A DNA stretch of 64,000 nucleotides, from contig CACZMV010000017.1 in the NCBI GenBank assembly GCA_902782305.1, forward strand, positions 49,528 through 113,527, given 5' to 3'. This document shows, one piece after another, positions 1-7,736 of this stretch. This DNA comes from an uncultured Prevotellaceae bacterium (GTDB lineage: Bacteria > Bacteroidota > Bacteroidia > Bacteroidales > Bacteroidaceae). A program made the position numbers and the translations under genes. Under the pieces are notes generated by a model that saw only the letters and a program-made list of their open reading frames with translations, was not told the DNA's origin and searched no databases. Positions within the stretch are counted from its first letter, which is position 1. Each line of letters starts with the position of its first letter.

Positions 1-549
1 ACCACCACAAATAGCATGAACACGACCAGCAGGGAGATAGAAAACGTCACCAGATTTTACTTGATGATCAGCAAGAACTTCAGTAATAGTTCCATCCGCA
101 ATTCGCTGTTGGTATTCTTCTGGAGTGATTTCTCGCTTGAAGCCCGCATAAAGGTGGGTTCCTTCGTCTGCCTTGATGATATACCACATCTCCGTTTTGC
201 CCATCTTCCCATGCTCCCGCATAGCCATCTCGTCATTGGGATGAACCTGAATGCTCAGGTCGCGCTTGGCATCAATGAACTTAACGAGCAATGGCAGCTT
301 GCCTTGATATTTTTCATTAACCTTTTTACCTAGAATGGCATTGGGCTGTTCGTTGATAGCTGTAACCAGGTCCTTCCCTGCCAGCACTCCATTGCTGATA
401 ATGCTTGTACTTGTTGGCACAGCACTCACCTCCCAACTTTCGCCAATTGACTCGTCAGTTGGTTCCAGCCCTTTAAATGGTCTTAGTTGATTACCACCCC
501 ATATAACAGAGTGCAGATTCGGTTCAAAAAGGAATGGATATAATTGCAT
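1..549 (-). CDS. manA: Mannose-6-phosphate isomerase, type I (3' end outside window)
   Basis: This is the N-terminal 183 residues of a zinc-dependent mannose-6-phosphate isomerase, which interconverts fructose-6-P and mannose-6-P. Reading the minus strand from the ATG at 547-549 gives a protein starting MQLYPFLFEPNLHSVIWGG. It contains the family signatures VKFIDAKRDLSIQVHPND, KTEMWYII and YLPAGRVHAI, which hold the usual zinc ligands (His of QVHPND, Glu of KTEMWY, His of GRVHAI). The frame stays open to the window edge. The gene is divergent from gmd, and both act on mannose-derived sugar nucleotides. The identification is secure; the C-terminus is not visible. Confidence 0.93.
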   Translation of the reverse strand, partial: MQLYPFLFEPNLHSVIWGGNQLRPFKGLEPTDESIGESWEVSAVPTSTSIISNGVLAGKDLVTAINEQPNAILGKKVNEKYQGKLPLLVKFIDAKRDLSIQVHPNDEMAMREHGKMGKTEMWYIIKADEGTHLYAGFKREITPEEYQQRIADGTITEVLADHQVKSGDVFYLPAGRVHAICGG

Positions 550-990
550 TGATTGTAGCTTTATAATAAAAGGACAGGGTCATCAGGATTATTGAACCTT
601 ATTTTTTATGAGAGACCCTGATGAGAGCCTGCCCCTACATAACGATTTTTTATATAATCTGCTTCCCAGCAGTATGATGTTGTTTCTTAACTCTTTAAAT
701 CATCTTCATTGACATATCGGTTAATCCCGCGCGGATTAACCGAAAAGGTGAGGGTAGTGCGTATTATAAATAAGGTAGAGGGTGGGGTGGTATTCCACAG
801 ATTTCTATATGTGGTATACTTTGGATTACTATTTGGGGCGGTAGTTGATGATTTTGATATGTATTGGGGTAAGAATTCTTAAAAAATAGACAGGAAGGAG
901 TAGGATATGAATTTAATTTCGTATTTTTGCACCGTCGAATTTGTCCATGGGGCAGTTGATAGAGAATGAATAATATAATTTGGATAAGAT
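550..990. promoter_or_regulatory. Divergent manA/gmd intergenic region with gmd promoter
   Basis: This is a 440-base spacer. A Bacteroidota -7 element TATTTTTG lies at 922-929, about 60 bases before the gmd start, and is the best promoter candidate for gmd. No good -33 TTTG is seen at the usual spacing. The rest is AT-rich, with no open frame or RNA that I recognise and no clear manA promoter. Confidence 0.5.
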
Positions 991-2094
991 ATGAAAACAG
1001 CTTTAATTACAGGAATTACGGGCCAAGATGGTAGTTACCTGGCCGAGTTCCTATTAGAAAAAGGTTATGATGTGCATGGAACGATTCGTCGTTCTTCGGT
1101 AGACTTTCGTGAGAGAATAGCACATCTGGAGGGTACACCTCACTTCCATCTGCACTATGCAGATTTGGGTGACTCGATGAGTGTGCTGGGCGTTATTGGT
1201 AAGGTACGCCCTGACGAGATATATAACTTGGCGGCTCAGAGCCATGTGCAGGTGAGCTTTGATTCACCTGAATTTACGGCGGATGTGGATGCTGTAGGTG
1301 TATTGAGAATACTGGAGGCTGTTAGACAGCTTGGTATGACAGAGACATGTCGCATCTATCAGGCGTCGACATCGGAGCTCTATGGAAAAGTGGAGGAGGT
1401 TCCTCAGAACGAGAATACGCCGTTCCATCCTTATAGCCCATATGCTGTGGCTAAACAGTATGGTTTCTGGATTGTGAAGGAATATCGTGAGGCATATAAT
1501 ATGTATTGCTGCTCGGGTATTCTGTTTAACCATGAGTCAGAAAGACGTGGAGAAACGTTTGTGACGCGTAAGATTACATTGGCAGCAGCACGTATATCTC
1601 AGGGATTGCAAGATTGCTTGTATTTGGGTAATATGGATTCGCTTCGCGACTGGGGATATGCCAAGGATTACGTGGAGTGCATGTGGTTGATTCTGCAGCA
1701 GAAGGAGCCAGAGGACTTTGTTATTGCCACGGGTGTGCAGCATAGCGTGCGTGAGTTTACTCAGCTGGCTTTCAAGCATGCAGGTATTGAGCTCAAGTTC
1801 GAAGGTGAGGGTATCAATGAGAAGGGTATCGTGGTCAGTGGACCTGAGAAATTGATTGGCAAGACAGTGGTAGCTGTATCAGAGGACTTCTATCGACCTA
1901 CGGATGTTGTCAACCTCTGGGGAGATCCAACTAAGGCTAAGGCTAAGTTGAAGTGGAATCCGAATAAGACTTCGTTTGAGGAGCTGGTGAAACTGATGGT
2001 TGAGAGCGATATGGCCAAGGTTGCATCGGAAGATGCAGCGATGAAGGTAAGGACGAATTTGGCGGAATACCTGGAGAAGGGTATTGTGAAGTAA
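991..2094 (+). CDS. gmd: GDP-mannose 4,6-dehydratase
   Basis: This enzyme converts GDP-mannose to GDP-4-keto-6-deoxymannose, the first step of GDP-fucose or related 6-deoxyhexose synthesis in the cytoplasm. It is an extended short-chain dehydrogenase with an N-terminal Rossmann motif ([12 protein letters not shown], residues 7-18). The active-site Ser/Thr region is ASTSELYG and the catalytic Tyr/Lys pair is in [12 protein letters not shown]. The length of 367 residues is normal for the family. The usual next gene, fcl (GDP-fucose synthase), is not adjacent: a hairpin terminator follows and accessory genes begin. The divergent manA supplies mannose-6-P to the same pathway. Confidence 0.95.
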   Translation: MKTALITGITGQDGSYLAEFLLEKGYDVHGTIRRSSVDFRERIAHLEGTPHFHLHYADLGDSMSVLGVIGKVRPDEIYNLAAQSHVQVSFDSPEFTADVDAVGVLRILEAVRQLGMTETCRIYQASTSELYGKVEEVPQNENTPFHPYSPYAVAKQYGFWIVKEYREAYNMYCCSGILFNHESERRGETFVTRKITLAAARISQGLQDCLYLGNMDSLRDWGYAKDYVECMWLILQQKEPEDFVIATGVQHSVREFTQLAFKHAGIELKFEGEGINEKGIVVSGPEKLIGKTVVAVSEDFYRPTDVVNLWGDPTKAKAKLKWNPNKTSFEELVKLMVESDMAKVASEDAAMKVRTNLAEYLEKGIVK

Positions 2095-2098
2095 GGAT

Positions 2099-2154
2099 AC
2101 GGAGATACGGATTCACGGAAATACGGATTAACGAATTCTCGGATATACAGAATG
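2099..2154. repeat. ACGGAnnn octamer array A
   Basis: Seven consecutive 8-base units begin five bases after the gmd stop codon: ACGGAGAT, ACGGATTC, ACGGAAAT, ACGGATTA, ACGAATTC, TCGGATAT, ACAGAATG. The ACGGA core is conserved and the last three bases vary. The same unit recurs at 2431-2510, 2556-2603, 3014-3053, 11525-11556 and 12498-12537. Confidence 0.8.
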
Positions 2155-2160
2155 ATAATG

Positions 2161-2189
2161 GGTCGGTGCAATATAAGCATCGGCCTTTT
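2161..2189 (+). terminator. Rho-independent terminator after gmd
   Basis: The 9-base stem GGTCGGTGC / GCATCGGCC (two G-U pairs) with a 7-base loop is followed by TTTT. It has nearly the same stem as the hairpin at 17346-17375. Confidence 0.7.
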
Positions 2190-2245
2190 GCTGTTTACAA
2201 TGGATAGTCGGAGATACCTTTATTCGAAAATAAATTGGCATTTAT

Positions 2246-2276
2246 TTTGTATTTTGCTCGTTTAATCGTATCTTTG
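2246..2276 (+). promoter_or_regulatory. Consensus Bacteroidota promoter
   Basis: TTTG at 2246-2249, a 19-base gap, and TATCTTTG at 2269-2276 match the -33/-7 consensus closely. Transcription would start near 2283, directly before the 19-codon frame at 2285 and upstream of the four-helix-bundle gene. Confidence 0.7.
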
Positions 2277-2284
2277 CAACTGAA

Positions 2285-2344
2285 ATGGTTAGAAATTCCA
2301 ATATCCCTACGGACCATCGTCCTTGTGTAGAGGTGGTGATTTGA
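2285..2344 (+). CDS. Possible 19-residue peptide
   Basis: An ATG lies 9 bases after a consensus -7 element and opens a frame MVRNSNIPTDHRPCVEVVI followed by TGA. The basis for calling it a gene is the promoter position and the near-leaderless ATG; length alone proves nothing. It could be a leader peptide for the downstream genes or chance. I recognise no family. Confidence 0.3.
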   Translation: MVRNSNIPTDHRPCVEVVI

Positions 2345-2430
2345 CAACTATTCACTTCGCGGATTTTATTCTTTGGCTCACTCATCTGAGTCAAGGGGAA
2401 GATGTGTGAAGGGATAGTGGTCAAGAATCT

Positions 2431-2603
2431 ACGGAATTACGGAGGCACGGATTTACGGAACCAAGGAGATACGGAGGAACGGAGTCACGGAATGACGAAA
2501 CTACGGAAAAGCGATTATGACGGATTATATAAATTCATCACATAAGAAGGGATCTACGAATTCACGGAAAGACGAATCTACGGAAGTAAGGACTTTCGGA
2601 GGT
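2431..2603. repeat. ACGGAnnn octamer arrays B and C
   Basis: Ten contiguous units occupy 2431-2510 (first ACGGAATT, last ACGGAAAA). Six more occupy 2556-2603 (ACGAATTC to TCGGAGGT) in a different phase. Together they fill the region upstream of the four-helix-bundle gene and would encode the extra N-terminal residues if that gene were started at 2517. Confidence 0.8.
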
Positions 2604-2618
2604 GAGTTGAAATCTCTG

Positions 2619-3014
2619 ATGACTGAGGAAGAGAAGTCTAACGCACAGATATTAGAACTGAGTTATGACTTCTCTTGTCGCATTATCCGGCTGTATAAGT
2701 ATCTGAACGAAGGGAAGCTAAGTAAGGCGGATAGGGATATTGTTGATGCGCTGGGTAGGCAGTTGTTGAGGTCTGCTACGAGTATCAATGCCAATATGAA
2801 TGAGGCACAGCATCCGCAAAGCGAGGCTGACTTTCTGTCTAAGGCCAGCATCGCTTTGAAGGAAGCCCGTGAGTCAGAGAATTGGCTTCGCTTGCTCTCT
2901 GACAACGGATACCTCTCAACTGTTCAAGCAGAGTCGCTTCTTAGTGATTGTTCACGGATAAATAAAATCCTGATAACAATCACTGCCAAGGTTAAGAAGC
3001 GGTTGAACAGTTGA
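2619..3014 (+). CDS. Four-helix-bundle protein (S23/IVP family)
   Basis: This 131-residue protein belongs to the small four-helix-bundle family originally found in 23S rRNA intervening sequences and later widely scattered in Bacteroidota; its function is unknown. The sequence shows the family pattern: ILELSYDFSCRIIRLYKYL in helix 1, QLLRSATSINANMNEAQ in helix 2, FLSKASIALKEARESENWL in helix 3, and a C-terminal helix. An in-frame ATG at 2517 would add 34 residues encoded largely by ACGGAnnn repeats. I prefer the ATG at 2619 because it gives the normal family length. No rRNA gene is nearby. Confidence 0.85.
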   Translation: MTEEEKSNAQILELSYDFSCRIIRLYKYLNEGKLSKADRDIVDALGRQLLRSATSINANMNEAQHPQSEADFLSKASIALKEARESENWLRLLSDNGYLSTVQAESLLSDCSRINKILITITAKVKKRLNS

Positions 3015-3053
3015 TGGATTTACGTAAATACGGAACTAGGGAATTATGGATCA
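3014..3053. repeat. ACGGAnnn octamer array D, overlapping a start codon
   Basis: Five octamers in register: ATGGATTT, ACGTAAAT, ACGGAACT, AGGGAATT, ATGGATCA. The last supplies the ATG of the following gene at 3046, and the first overlaps the TGA of the preceding one. Confidence 0.65.
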
Positions 3054-3276
3054 AGACACTCGTTGGTTGACAAGATATAATGAAGTAAAGAGCTTCATTG
3101 AGGTAAATAAGCGGAATCCTTCTAAATACGTTGATTCTGAACGCGGCCTAAGGAATTGGGTCAAGCAACAAAAGAAGCTCATGAACGCTGGTGCGCTGGA
3201 AGATCAACGCCTAAATATGTTCAATGAGCTGCTGGAGATGGGGGAGAGGTATAAGAGGAAGAATCAGTATCAGTGA
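3046..3276 (+). CDS. Stand-alone helicase-associated (HA) domain protein
   Basis: This 76-residue protein consists of one helicase-associated domain, a small helical module usually found in tandem at the C-terminus of DEAD/DEAH helicases and thought to bind nucleic acid. The hallmark pattern of spaced aromatics is visible: W5, Y9, V12, F15, then NKRNPS, W36 and a C-terminal F-N-E-L-L. No helicase is fused or adjacent. A paralogue of identical length lies at 16568-16798 and shares MDQ-TRWLTRY at the start and KR-NQYQ at the end. The next gene, a putative nuclease, starts 4 bases downstream, so the two are probably co-transcribed. Confidence 0.75.
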   Translation: MDQDTRWLTRYNEVKSFIEVNKRNPSKYVDSERGLRNWVKQQKKLMNAGALEDQRLNMFNELLEMGERYKRKNQYQ

Positions 3277-3280
3277 GATT

Positions 3281-4648
3281 ATGATTATTCGCCCAAGGTT
3301 GTCAGACTATTATAATATCCCACTTCTTCAAAGTGATGTGGATTTTGCTATCCCATTTATGGATGAGGATATTCCGCTTTATGTGGATCCTTTCCTTATG
3401 TGGAAATCCCCTTCGCAGATGGATAATATGCTTCACGATGGGATATTGTCTGCATTTAATAACCTTGGGAGAATGTACTTGGAGGGTAAATGTGACGAGG
3501 CTGTATCAAATCTTGTTTTTTTGAGTGAATGTGATGAGGTTGGGTTAGGCTTGTCAAAAACTAGAAAAGGGCGGCCCATCAGTAATGATGTGGCCAAGGA
3601 CATTCTTGAGTTATTCGGGGCTATTCCGCAAATACAACAATATGGTTTCAGGCACTTCGAGCAGATTCAATTACTTGTTGACCAGATTTCTAAAGACCGC
3701 GTAAGCGACATAGCGTGTTCACTGATAAAGTCCTTTTTAATTGACTATACTATTGATCAATGCCAGAAGTTTGGTATACCATTACAGTCTGTAGAGGTTT
3801 TTAGATATGATTACAAACGATTTAAGATAGTAAAGGAGGGGGTTAAGCTGCCTGTGAACGAAGAGAGTAAGCAGCCAGTGCTGCTTGTTCCTAAAAGATG
3901 GCTTCGTTTTACGCCTTGGCTCAATTATGATGACTATTTCAAGAGCTATCTGGTTAAGGACATTGAAAAGGAGTATGATGGAACAAGAAACAGGATAGAG
4001 GTCTTGAAATATAATCGAGAGAACTTTGGCCTGGTAGAGAAATACATTGATTTGAAAGAAGCTGATAGAGGGAAATGTGAGAATGATCCTCTGTTCTCCA
4101 AGATCTCTGTTGCATCTGCCAAGCGAAAAGTCTCGGATATTAGGAAATTACCGACTGGTAAAACAGACAACGCTGATAAGAAATATGAGGAATTGATGGG
4201 TCAGGTGCTGACTTCTTTCCTTTATCCATACCTTGATTTTGCTGCAGAACAGAGCCGTATAGAGTCTGGGACACAGATACGAGATATTATTTTTTATAAT
4301 AATACAAGTACCGACTTCTTGAAGGAGATATACGAGACCTATGACTGCAAACAGATAGTGATAGAATTAAAGAATGTGCAGAAAGTGGAGAGAGAGCATA
4401 TCAACCAACTAAACAGATATATGTCTGACAGTTTTGGGAAGTTTGGTATCCTCTTTACGCGAAACAAACCACCGAAGGAGATTTTTCAGAATACGATTGA
4501 TCTCTGGTCTGGACAACGTCGTTGCATTCTGATTATGGACGACAGTGATTTAAATCTAATGGAGTCTGTGAGTAGCAGCAAACAACGTTTACCAATAGAA
4601 GTGATTAAGAAAAAATACATTGAATTCATCCGTAAATGCCCTAATTGA
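3281..4648 (+). CDS. Putative PD-(D/E)xK-type nuclease, uncharacterised
   Basis: This 455-residue cytoplasmic protein is of no family I can name. Its C-terminal part looks like a restriction-endonuclease fold: D335 in IRDII, then E362 and K364 in IVIELKN, giving D-x26-E-x-K, followed by a helix with QLNRYM as in many PD-(D/E)xK enzymes. The N-terminal 300 residues (starting MIIRPRLSDYYNIPLL) show no motif known to me. I chose the ATG at 3281 because it leaves a 4-base gap after the HA-domain gene and avoids a long overlap. Two small related genes follow at 3- to 4-base spacing, which suggests one operon and possibly one complex. Nuclease activity is inferred from three residues only. Confidence 0.6.
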   Translation: MIIRPRLSDYYNIPLLQSDVDFAIPFMDEDIPLYVDPFLMWKSPSQMDNMLHDGILSAFNNLGRMYLEGKCDEAVSNLVFLSECDEVGLGLSKTRKGRPISNDVAKDILELFGAIPQIQQYGFRHFEQIQLLVDQISKDRVSDIACSLIKSFLIDYTIDQCQKFGIPLQSVEVFRYDYKRFKIVKEGVKLPVNEESKQPVLLVPKRWLRFTPWLNYDDYFKSYLVKDIEKEYDGTRNRIEVLKYNRENFGLVEKYIDLKEADRGKCENDPLFSKISVASAKRKVSDIRKLPTGKTDNADKKYEELMGQVLTSFLYPYLDFAAEQSRIESGTQIRDIIFYNNTSTDFLKEIYETYDCKQIVIELKNVQKVEREHINQLNRYMSDSFGKFGILFTRNKPPKEIFQNTIDLWSGQRRCILIMDDSDLNLMESVSSSKQRLPIEVIKKKYIEFIRKCPN

Positions 4649-4650
4649 AT

Positions 4651-5034
4651 ATGACAAAGGAAGAGATTGAAAGTTTTGAGAAAGTATTTACTCAGCTTAT
4701 GAGTTTTCATCAAGAAACTGCTGTTCTGGTAAAGAAAGATCCAGATGGAGCAATGAATAAATTCAAGCTACAACTTATCAATAAAGTTATCGCAAAAGCC
4801 AATGAGATTGTAGGCGATACTAAGCCTTTTGATGATTTTGATGGCTTTGATATTGAGAATGACCTGCCATTCAATAGTGATGTAGCTATGATTCTTGGCC
4901 AGTACATTAACTGCATGGAACTATTGCGAAAGGATAATGTCCATATATGGTCGGGCAGATGGTATTGGAATGTTGATGGTAATTCAAGTGGAGAAACGAT
5001 CCGTACAACAGATCCAATTTGTCAAAAGAAGTAA
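4651..5034 (+). CDS. Small acidic protein, paralogue of the next gene
   Basis: This 127-residue protein has no known domain. A central segment aligns with the neighbour at 5038: INKVIAKANEIVGD and LPFNSDVAMILGQYINCM here, against INRLLEKAKEILKD and LPTNSDAVLTMSQFISAM there. The start at 4651 is two bases after the nuclease stop codon, so translation is probably coupled. An acidic stretch (DDFDGFDIEND) precedes the conserved segment. A role as partner, inhibitor or immunity-type protein for the nuclease is possible but is inference from position alone. Confidence 0.7.
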   Translation: MTKEEIESFEKVFTQLMSFHQETAVLVKKDPDGAMNKFKLQLINKVIAKANEIVGDTKPFDDFDGFDIENDLPFNSDVAMILGQYINCMELLRKDNVHIWSGRWYWNVDGNSSGETIRTTDPICQKK

Positions 5035-5037
5035 AAT

Positions 5038-5421
5038 ATGAAACAACCCACAAGGAGAACAAGCAAGCCAGTAGAGAAGAAAACTACAGATGAGCAAGTA
5101 AAGCTTTATCTTACTATTAATCCTCTGCTTAAATCTGCATTTGATGAAGTTAAGGAGTTCTCAAAGAAGAAACAGGACGAAGAACTGAACATCAAAAAGG
5201 TTAAGATGATTAATCGACTGCTGGAAAAAGCAAAGGAAATATTGAAGGACGAACCCACCGTGGATTATTTGGAACTGCTGGATGAGGATGAGTTGCCAAC
5301 TAACAGTGATGCGGTTCTAACCATGTCGCAGTTTATTTCAGCAATGAATAAATTCCATGAGGATCATTACCACTATGAAAACAATATGCTATCGTGGGAT
5401 AATGAGGGACATTGGAAGTAA
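5038..5421 (+). CDS. Small acidic protein, paralogue of the preceding gene
   Basis: This 127-residue protein follows the previous gene after 3 bases. It has a basic N-terminal tail (RRTSKPVEKK), a helical KKQDEELNIKKVKM segment, the shared INRLLEKAKEILKD / LPTNSD block, and a C-terminus rich in His, Tyr and Trp. The two copies are clearly diverged, so the duplication is old and both have been kept. It is the last gene of this operon; the next gene is about 200 bases further on behind its own promoter-like element. Function unknown. Confidence 0.7.
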   Translation: MKQPTRRTSKPVEKKTTDEQVKLYLTINPLLKSAFDEVKEFSKKKQDEELNIKKVKMINRLLEKAKEILKDEPTVDYLELLDEDELPTNSDAVLTMSQFISAMNKFHEDHYHYENNMLSWDNEGHWK

Positions 5422-5441
5422 GTAGTCGTTTTTGGTGCGCG

Positions 5442-5493
5442 TGGGGAGCGAAGTAATGTGCCGCGTGAAGCGCGGTACTTTACGGAGCGGGGG
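5442..5493 (+). repeat. GC-rich structured element, copy 1
   Basis: The segment contains AGTAATGTGCCGCG followed by a hairpin CCGCG-tgaag-CGCGG and then GGAGCGGGG. A similar segment (AGTAATGTGCCGCGC, hairpin, GGGGAGCGG) lies at 7737-7793. Each copy precedes one of the two ATPase defence genes. It may be a structured leader RNA or a repeat; it is far more GC-rich than its surroundings. Confidence 0.45.
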
Positions 5494-5563
5494 AAAGACT
5501 GCAAAACGGGCAATAATTGGTGATAAAACGTTAAAAATAAAGAATTATTGATAAGAAATGCAA

Positions 5564-5591
5564 TTTGAACGAAATGAATTCGCTAATTTTG
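5564..5591 (+). promoter_or_regulatory. Putative promoter of the Septu operon
   Basis: A -7 element TAATTTTG at 5584-5591 has TTTG at 5564-5567. The 16-base gap is shorter than the usual 19-21, so this is a moderate match. The first start codon is 29 bases downstream. Confidence 0.45.
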
Positions 5592-5620
5592 CAATTTGGA
5601 ATAGTCCGCAAATTTGAATA

Positions 5621-6916
5621 ATGAATAAAAAACTATATATGGCACTGACAGAAATAGAATTGAACGGTTTTAGGTGCTTCAATCATTACAAGTTATCTCT
5701 GAAGCAAGGTGTGAACTTGCTGATAGGTGACAATGGAAGCGGAAAGACATCGGTCATCAGGGGCATCACTCTGGCACTGAATGCCTTTTTCAAGGGTTTT
5801 AGTGATGAGAACACCTCGTGTGCGGGCATCGCCTCTGAGGATTTCAATCATACCGTATCGAATGAATCAAAAAGTCTTACTCGCCCGGCAGAGGTCGTAT
5901 TCTCTACGGAAAGGTATAAGGATGTGAGAATCTACCGGGAGTCGAAGAAGACGGCCACGACATACAAGAATGCCAAGGAGTATAACTGGGCAAACAAGGA
6001 CTTGTATAACCGTGTGGCCGAGGAAGATGGTGACCACCGCAGTACCCCTCTGCCTTTGTTCGCTTTCTTTGCTACTGACGATATTCATTCTAGGGTGGCT
6101 GGCATTAATGGTAAGACTTTTAAGGATTATTATCTTACACCGTCCTTTGGATACTACTTTAGCTTGAAAGGTGGTTTCCTTGCCAAGCATTGGATTAATC
6201 GAATGATTGTGCTGAAGGAAGGTGAGAAGGGAGAAGAGGAATTGGAGATTGTGGAAAATGCAATCAGGGAAGCCTTGGGTGAGAATGGTTGTGGCATTAT
6301 CAGTGATGTTGTGGTAAGACCCAAGCAGGGCTATGTGTATTTCATATTCACTGACGGGCGTGAGGTGCGATTTGAAGACTTGTCAGACGGTTATTTGCGT
6401 TTGGTGAACACTGTGATGGACCTGGCTTTCAGGTGCAGTATACTTAACAGACCACTTTATGGTTTAGACGCATGTAAACTTACAGAGGGCGTGGTATGTA
6501 TAGATGAGATAGACGACCATCTGCATCCTTCGCTTCAGGCAAGAGTAATCAAGGCGTTGCAACGCACATTCCCCAAAGTGCAATTTATTATATCTACCCA
6601 TGCTCCGATGGTGATGACCAGTGTGGAGGATAAGGAGGAAAACGCTGTGTACAAACTGGGGTATGAGAACGGTGAATATTTGAATGAGCAAATCAGCACC
6701 TACGGACTTGATGCCAGTACTATTATCAAGACTTATTTACATCAAGCAAACAAGGATCTTGATGTGCAGCGGGAGTTGGACGAACTGTTCAAACTGTTGG
6801 ATGATGAACAGGTGGTTGAGGCCAAGAAACTGTTGCAGGCGCTGGAGAACAAGTTTACAGACCGGTTGCCGGAAATTACAAGAGCAAGAACCCTTTTGTC
6901 ATTTTACGAGGCTTAA
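5621..6916 (+). CDS. ptuA: Septu-type AAA/ABC ATPase (PtuA-like)
   Basis: This 431-residue OLD/ABC-type ATPase is the sensor-ATPase half of a Septu anti-phage pair. Visible motifs are Walker A GDNGSGKTS (about residues 36-44), an ABC-signature-like LSDGY, Walker B VVCIDEIDDHLHP, and the switch His in STHAPMV. The C-terminal 70 residues are helical. The HNH gene follows after 3 bases, which is the defining Septu arrangement. An in-frame ATG at 5639 (MALTEIEL) could be the true start. No retron reverse transcriptase or msr/msd is present, so this is stand-alone Septu and not the retron-associated form. Phage defence is inferred from family and gene pairing. Confidence 0.82.
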   Translation: MNKKLYMALTEIELNGFRCFNHYKLSLKQGVNLLIGDNGSGKTSVIRGITLALNAFFKGFSDENTSCAGIASEDFNHTVSNESKSLTRPAEVVFSTERYKDVRIYRESKKTATTYKNAKEYNWANKDLYNRVAEEDGDHRSTPLPLFAFFATDDIHSRVAGINGKTFKDYYLTPSFGYYFSLKGGFLAKHWINRMIVLKEGEKGEEELEIVENAIREALGENGCGIISDVVVRPKQGYVYFIFTDGREVRFEDLSDGYLRLVNTVMDLAFRCSILNRPLYGLDACKLTEGVVCIDEIDDHLHPSLQARVIKALQRTFPKVQFIISTHAPMVMTSVEDKEENAVYKLGYENGEYLNEQISTYGLDASTIIKTYLHQANKDLDVQRELDELFKLLDDEQVVEAKKLLQALENKFTDRLPEITRARTLLSFYEA

Positions 6917-6919
6917 GAT

Positions 6920-7594
6920 ATGAGGAAGATTGACAAGGGACTTGAGCCAAAAGAATGGAAAGCATACCGTGAGACACCTGGTGTACGGTATCAACCCATC
7001 CCAAGCTTGGTGGATGCACTGCTTGAGGAACAGGGGTATATCTGTGCATACTGTGAGCGTAGGATTCCTCATCAGGATGCTCCCGGCGAGGAAGATCACC
7101 GTATTGACCACTTGAAAACGCAGAAGCAAGCCCGTGAGGTAGGAGACGACTCAGACCTGGACTACAATAATATGGTCATTTGTTGTCCGGGTAATATTGC
7201 TAACAACAAGGATTATTATCATTGTGATAAGTATAAGGGACACAAAGACCTGACAATCTCGCCATTGAGTGCGGCGATGATGAGTACAATTAGGTTTACG
7301 CCAACAGGAAAGATTAAGTCAACCAATCCGCAGTTAGATGGTGAATTAAATGAGGGCGGCTTGAACCTGAACAATGATTTCCTTGTGCAGCATCGTCAGG
7401 AAGCATGGGCAACTGTGGCAGATAAACTTACCGATATTGGCTGGACAAAGAAGCACGTAACGGATGTGTTGGCCATATGGGAGAATAGGCACACGATTAA
7501 GTATAAAGACGAGGAGCATTTGGCATACTATCCTTTCTGCAGCATGATTTGTTTTATGCTAAGAAAGAAATTGGCCAATGGGACGTTGAAATAG
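6920..7594 (+). CDS. ptuB: Septu-type HNH endonuclease (PtuB-like)
   Basis: This 224-residue HNH nuclease is the presumed effector of the Septu pair. The HNH core is visible as a zinc-binding CAYCERRI, then EDHRIDHLKT, LDYNNMVICCPGN and CDKYKG, the order found in PtuB and the related retron-associated HNH proteins. The start codon lies 3 bases after the ptuA stop. The C-terminal third (after NNDFLVQHRQ) is helical and may contact the ATPase. Downstream lie paired TGTCCGAT sites and a second defence-type gene. Confidence 0.85.
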   Translation: MRKIDKGLEPKEWKAYRETPGVRYQPIPSLVDALLEEQGYICAYCERRIPHQDAPGEEDHRIDHLKTQKQAREVGDDSDLDYNNMVICCPGNIANNKDYYHCDKYKGHKDLTISPLSAAMMSTIRFTPTGKIKSTNPQLDGELNEGGLNLNNDFLVQHRQEAWATVADKLTDIGWTKKHVTDVLAIWENRHTIKYKDEEHLAYYPFCSMICFMLRKKLANGTLK

Positions 7595-7613
7595 TGTTGT
7601 GCTCTTAGAATTA

Positions 7614-7707
7614 TTTGTCCGATTTTGTCCGATTAAAGGTGTAAATCGCTGAATAATAATTGTTTGCGATTTGGCTAATAATATGGCGTCTGTCCGATAA
7701 TCGGACA
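7614..7707. promoter_or_regulatory. TGTCCGAT operator-like sites
   Basis: Two exact tandem 10-base copies of TTTGTCCGAT lie at 7614-7633, one helical turn apart. They are followed by a perfect 17-base palindrome TGTCCGAT-A-ATCGGACA at 7691-7707. Four half-sites within 95 bases, directly after ptuB and upstream of the RloC-like gene, look like binding sites for a dimeric regulator. No such regulator is identified nearby. Confidence 0.5.
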
Positions 7708-7736
7708 ATAGATATATGAGGGGGGCCGGTCTCTGC

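Noticed and set aside
5621-7594. Retron-associated PtuAB
   Set aside because: No reverse transcriptase or msr/msd-like structure lies upstream or downstream.
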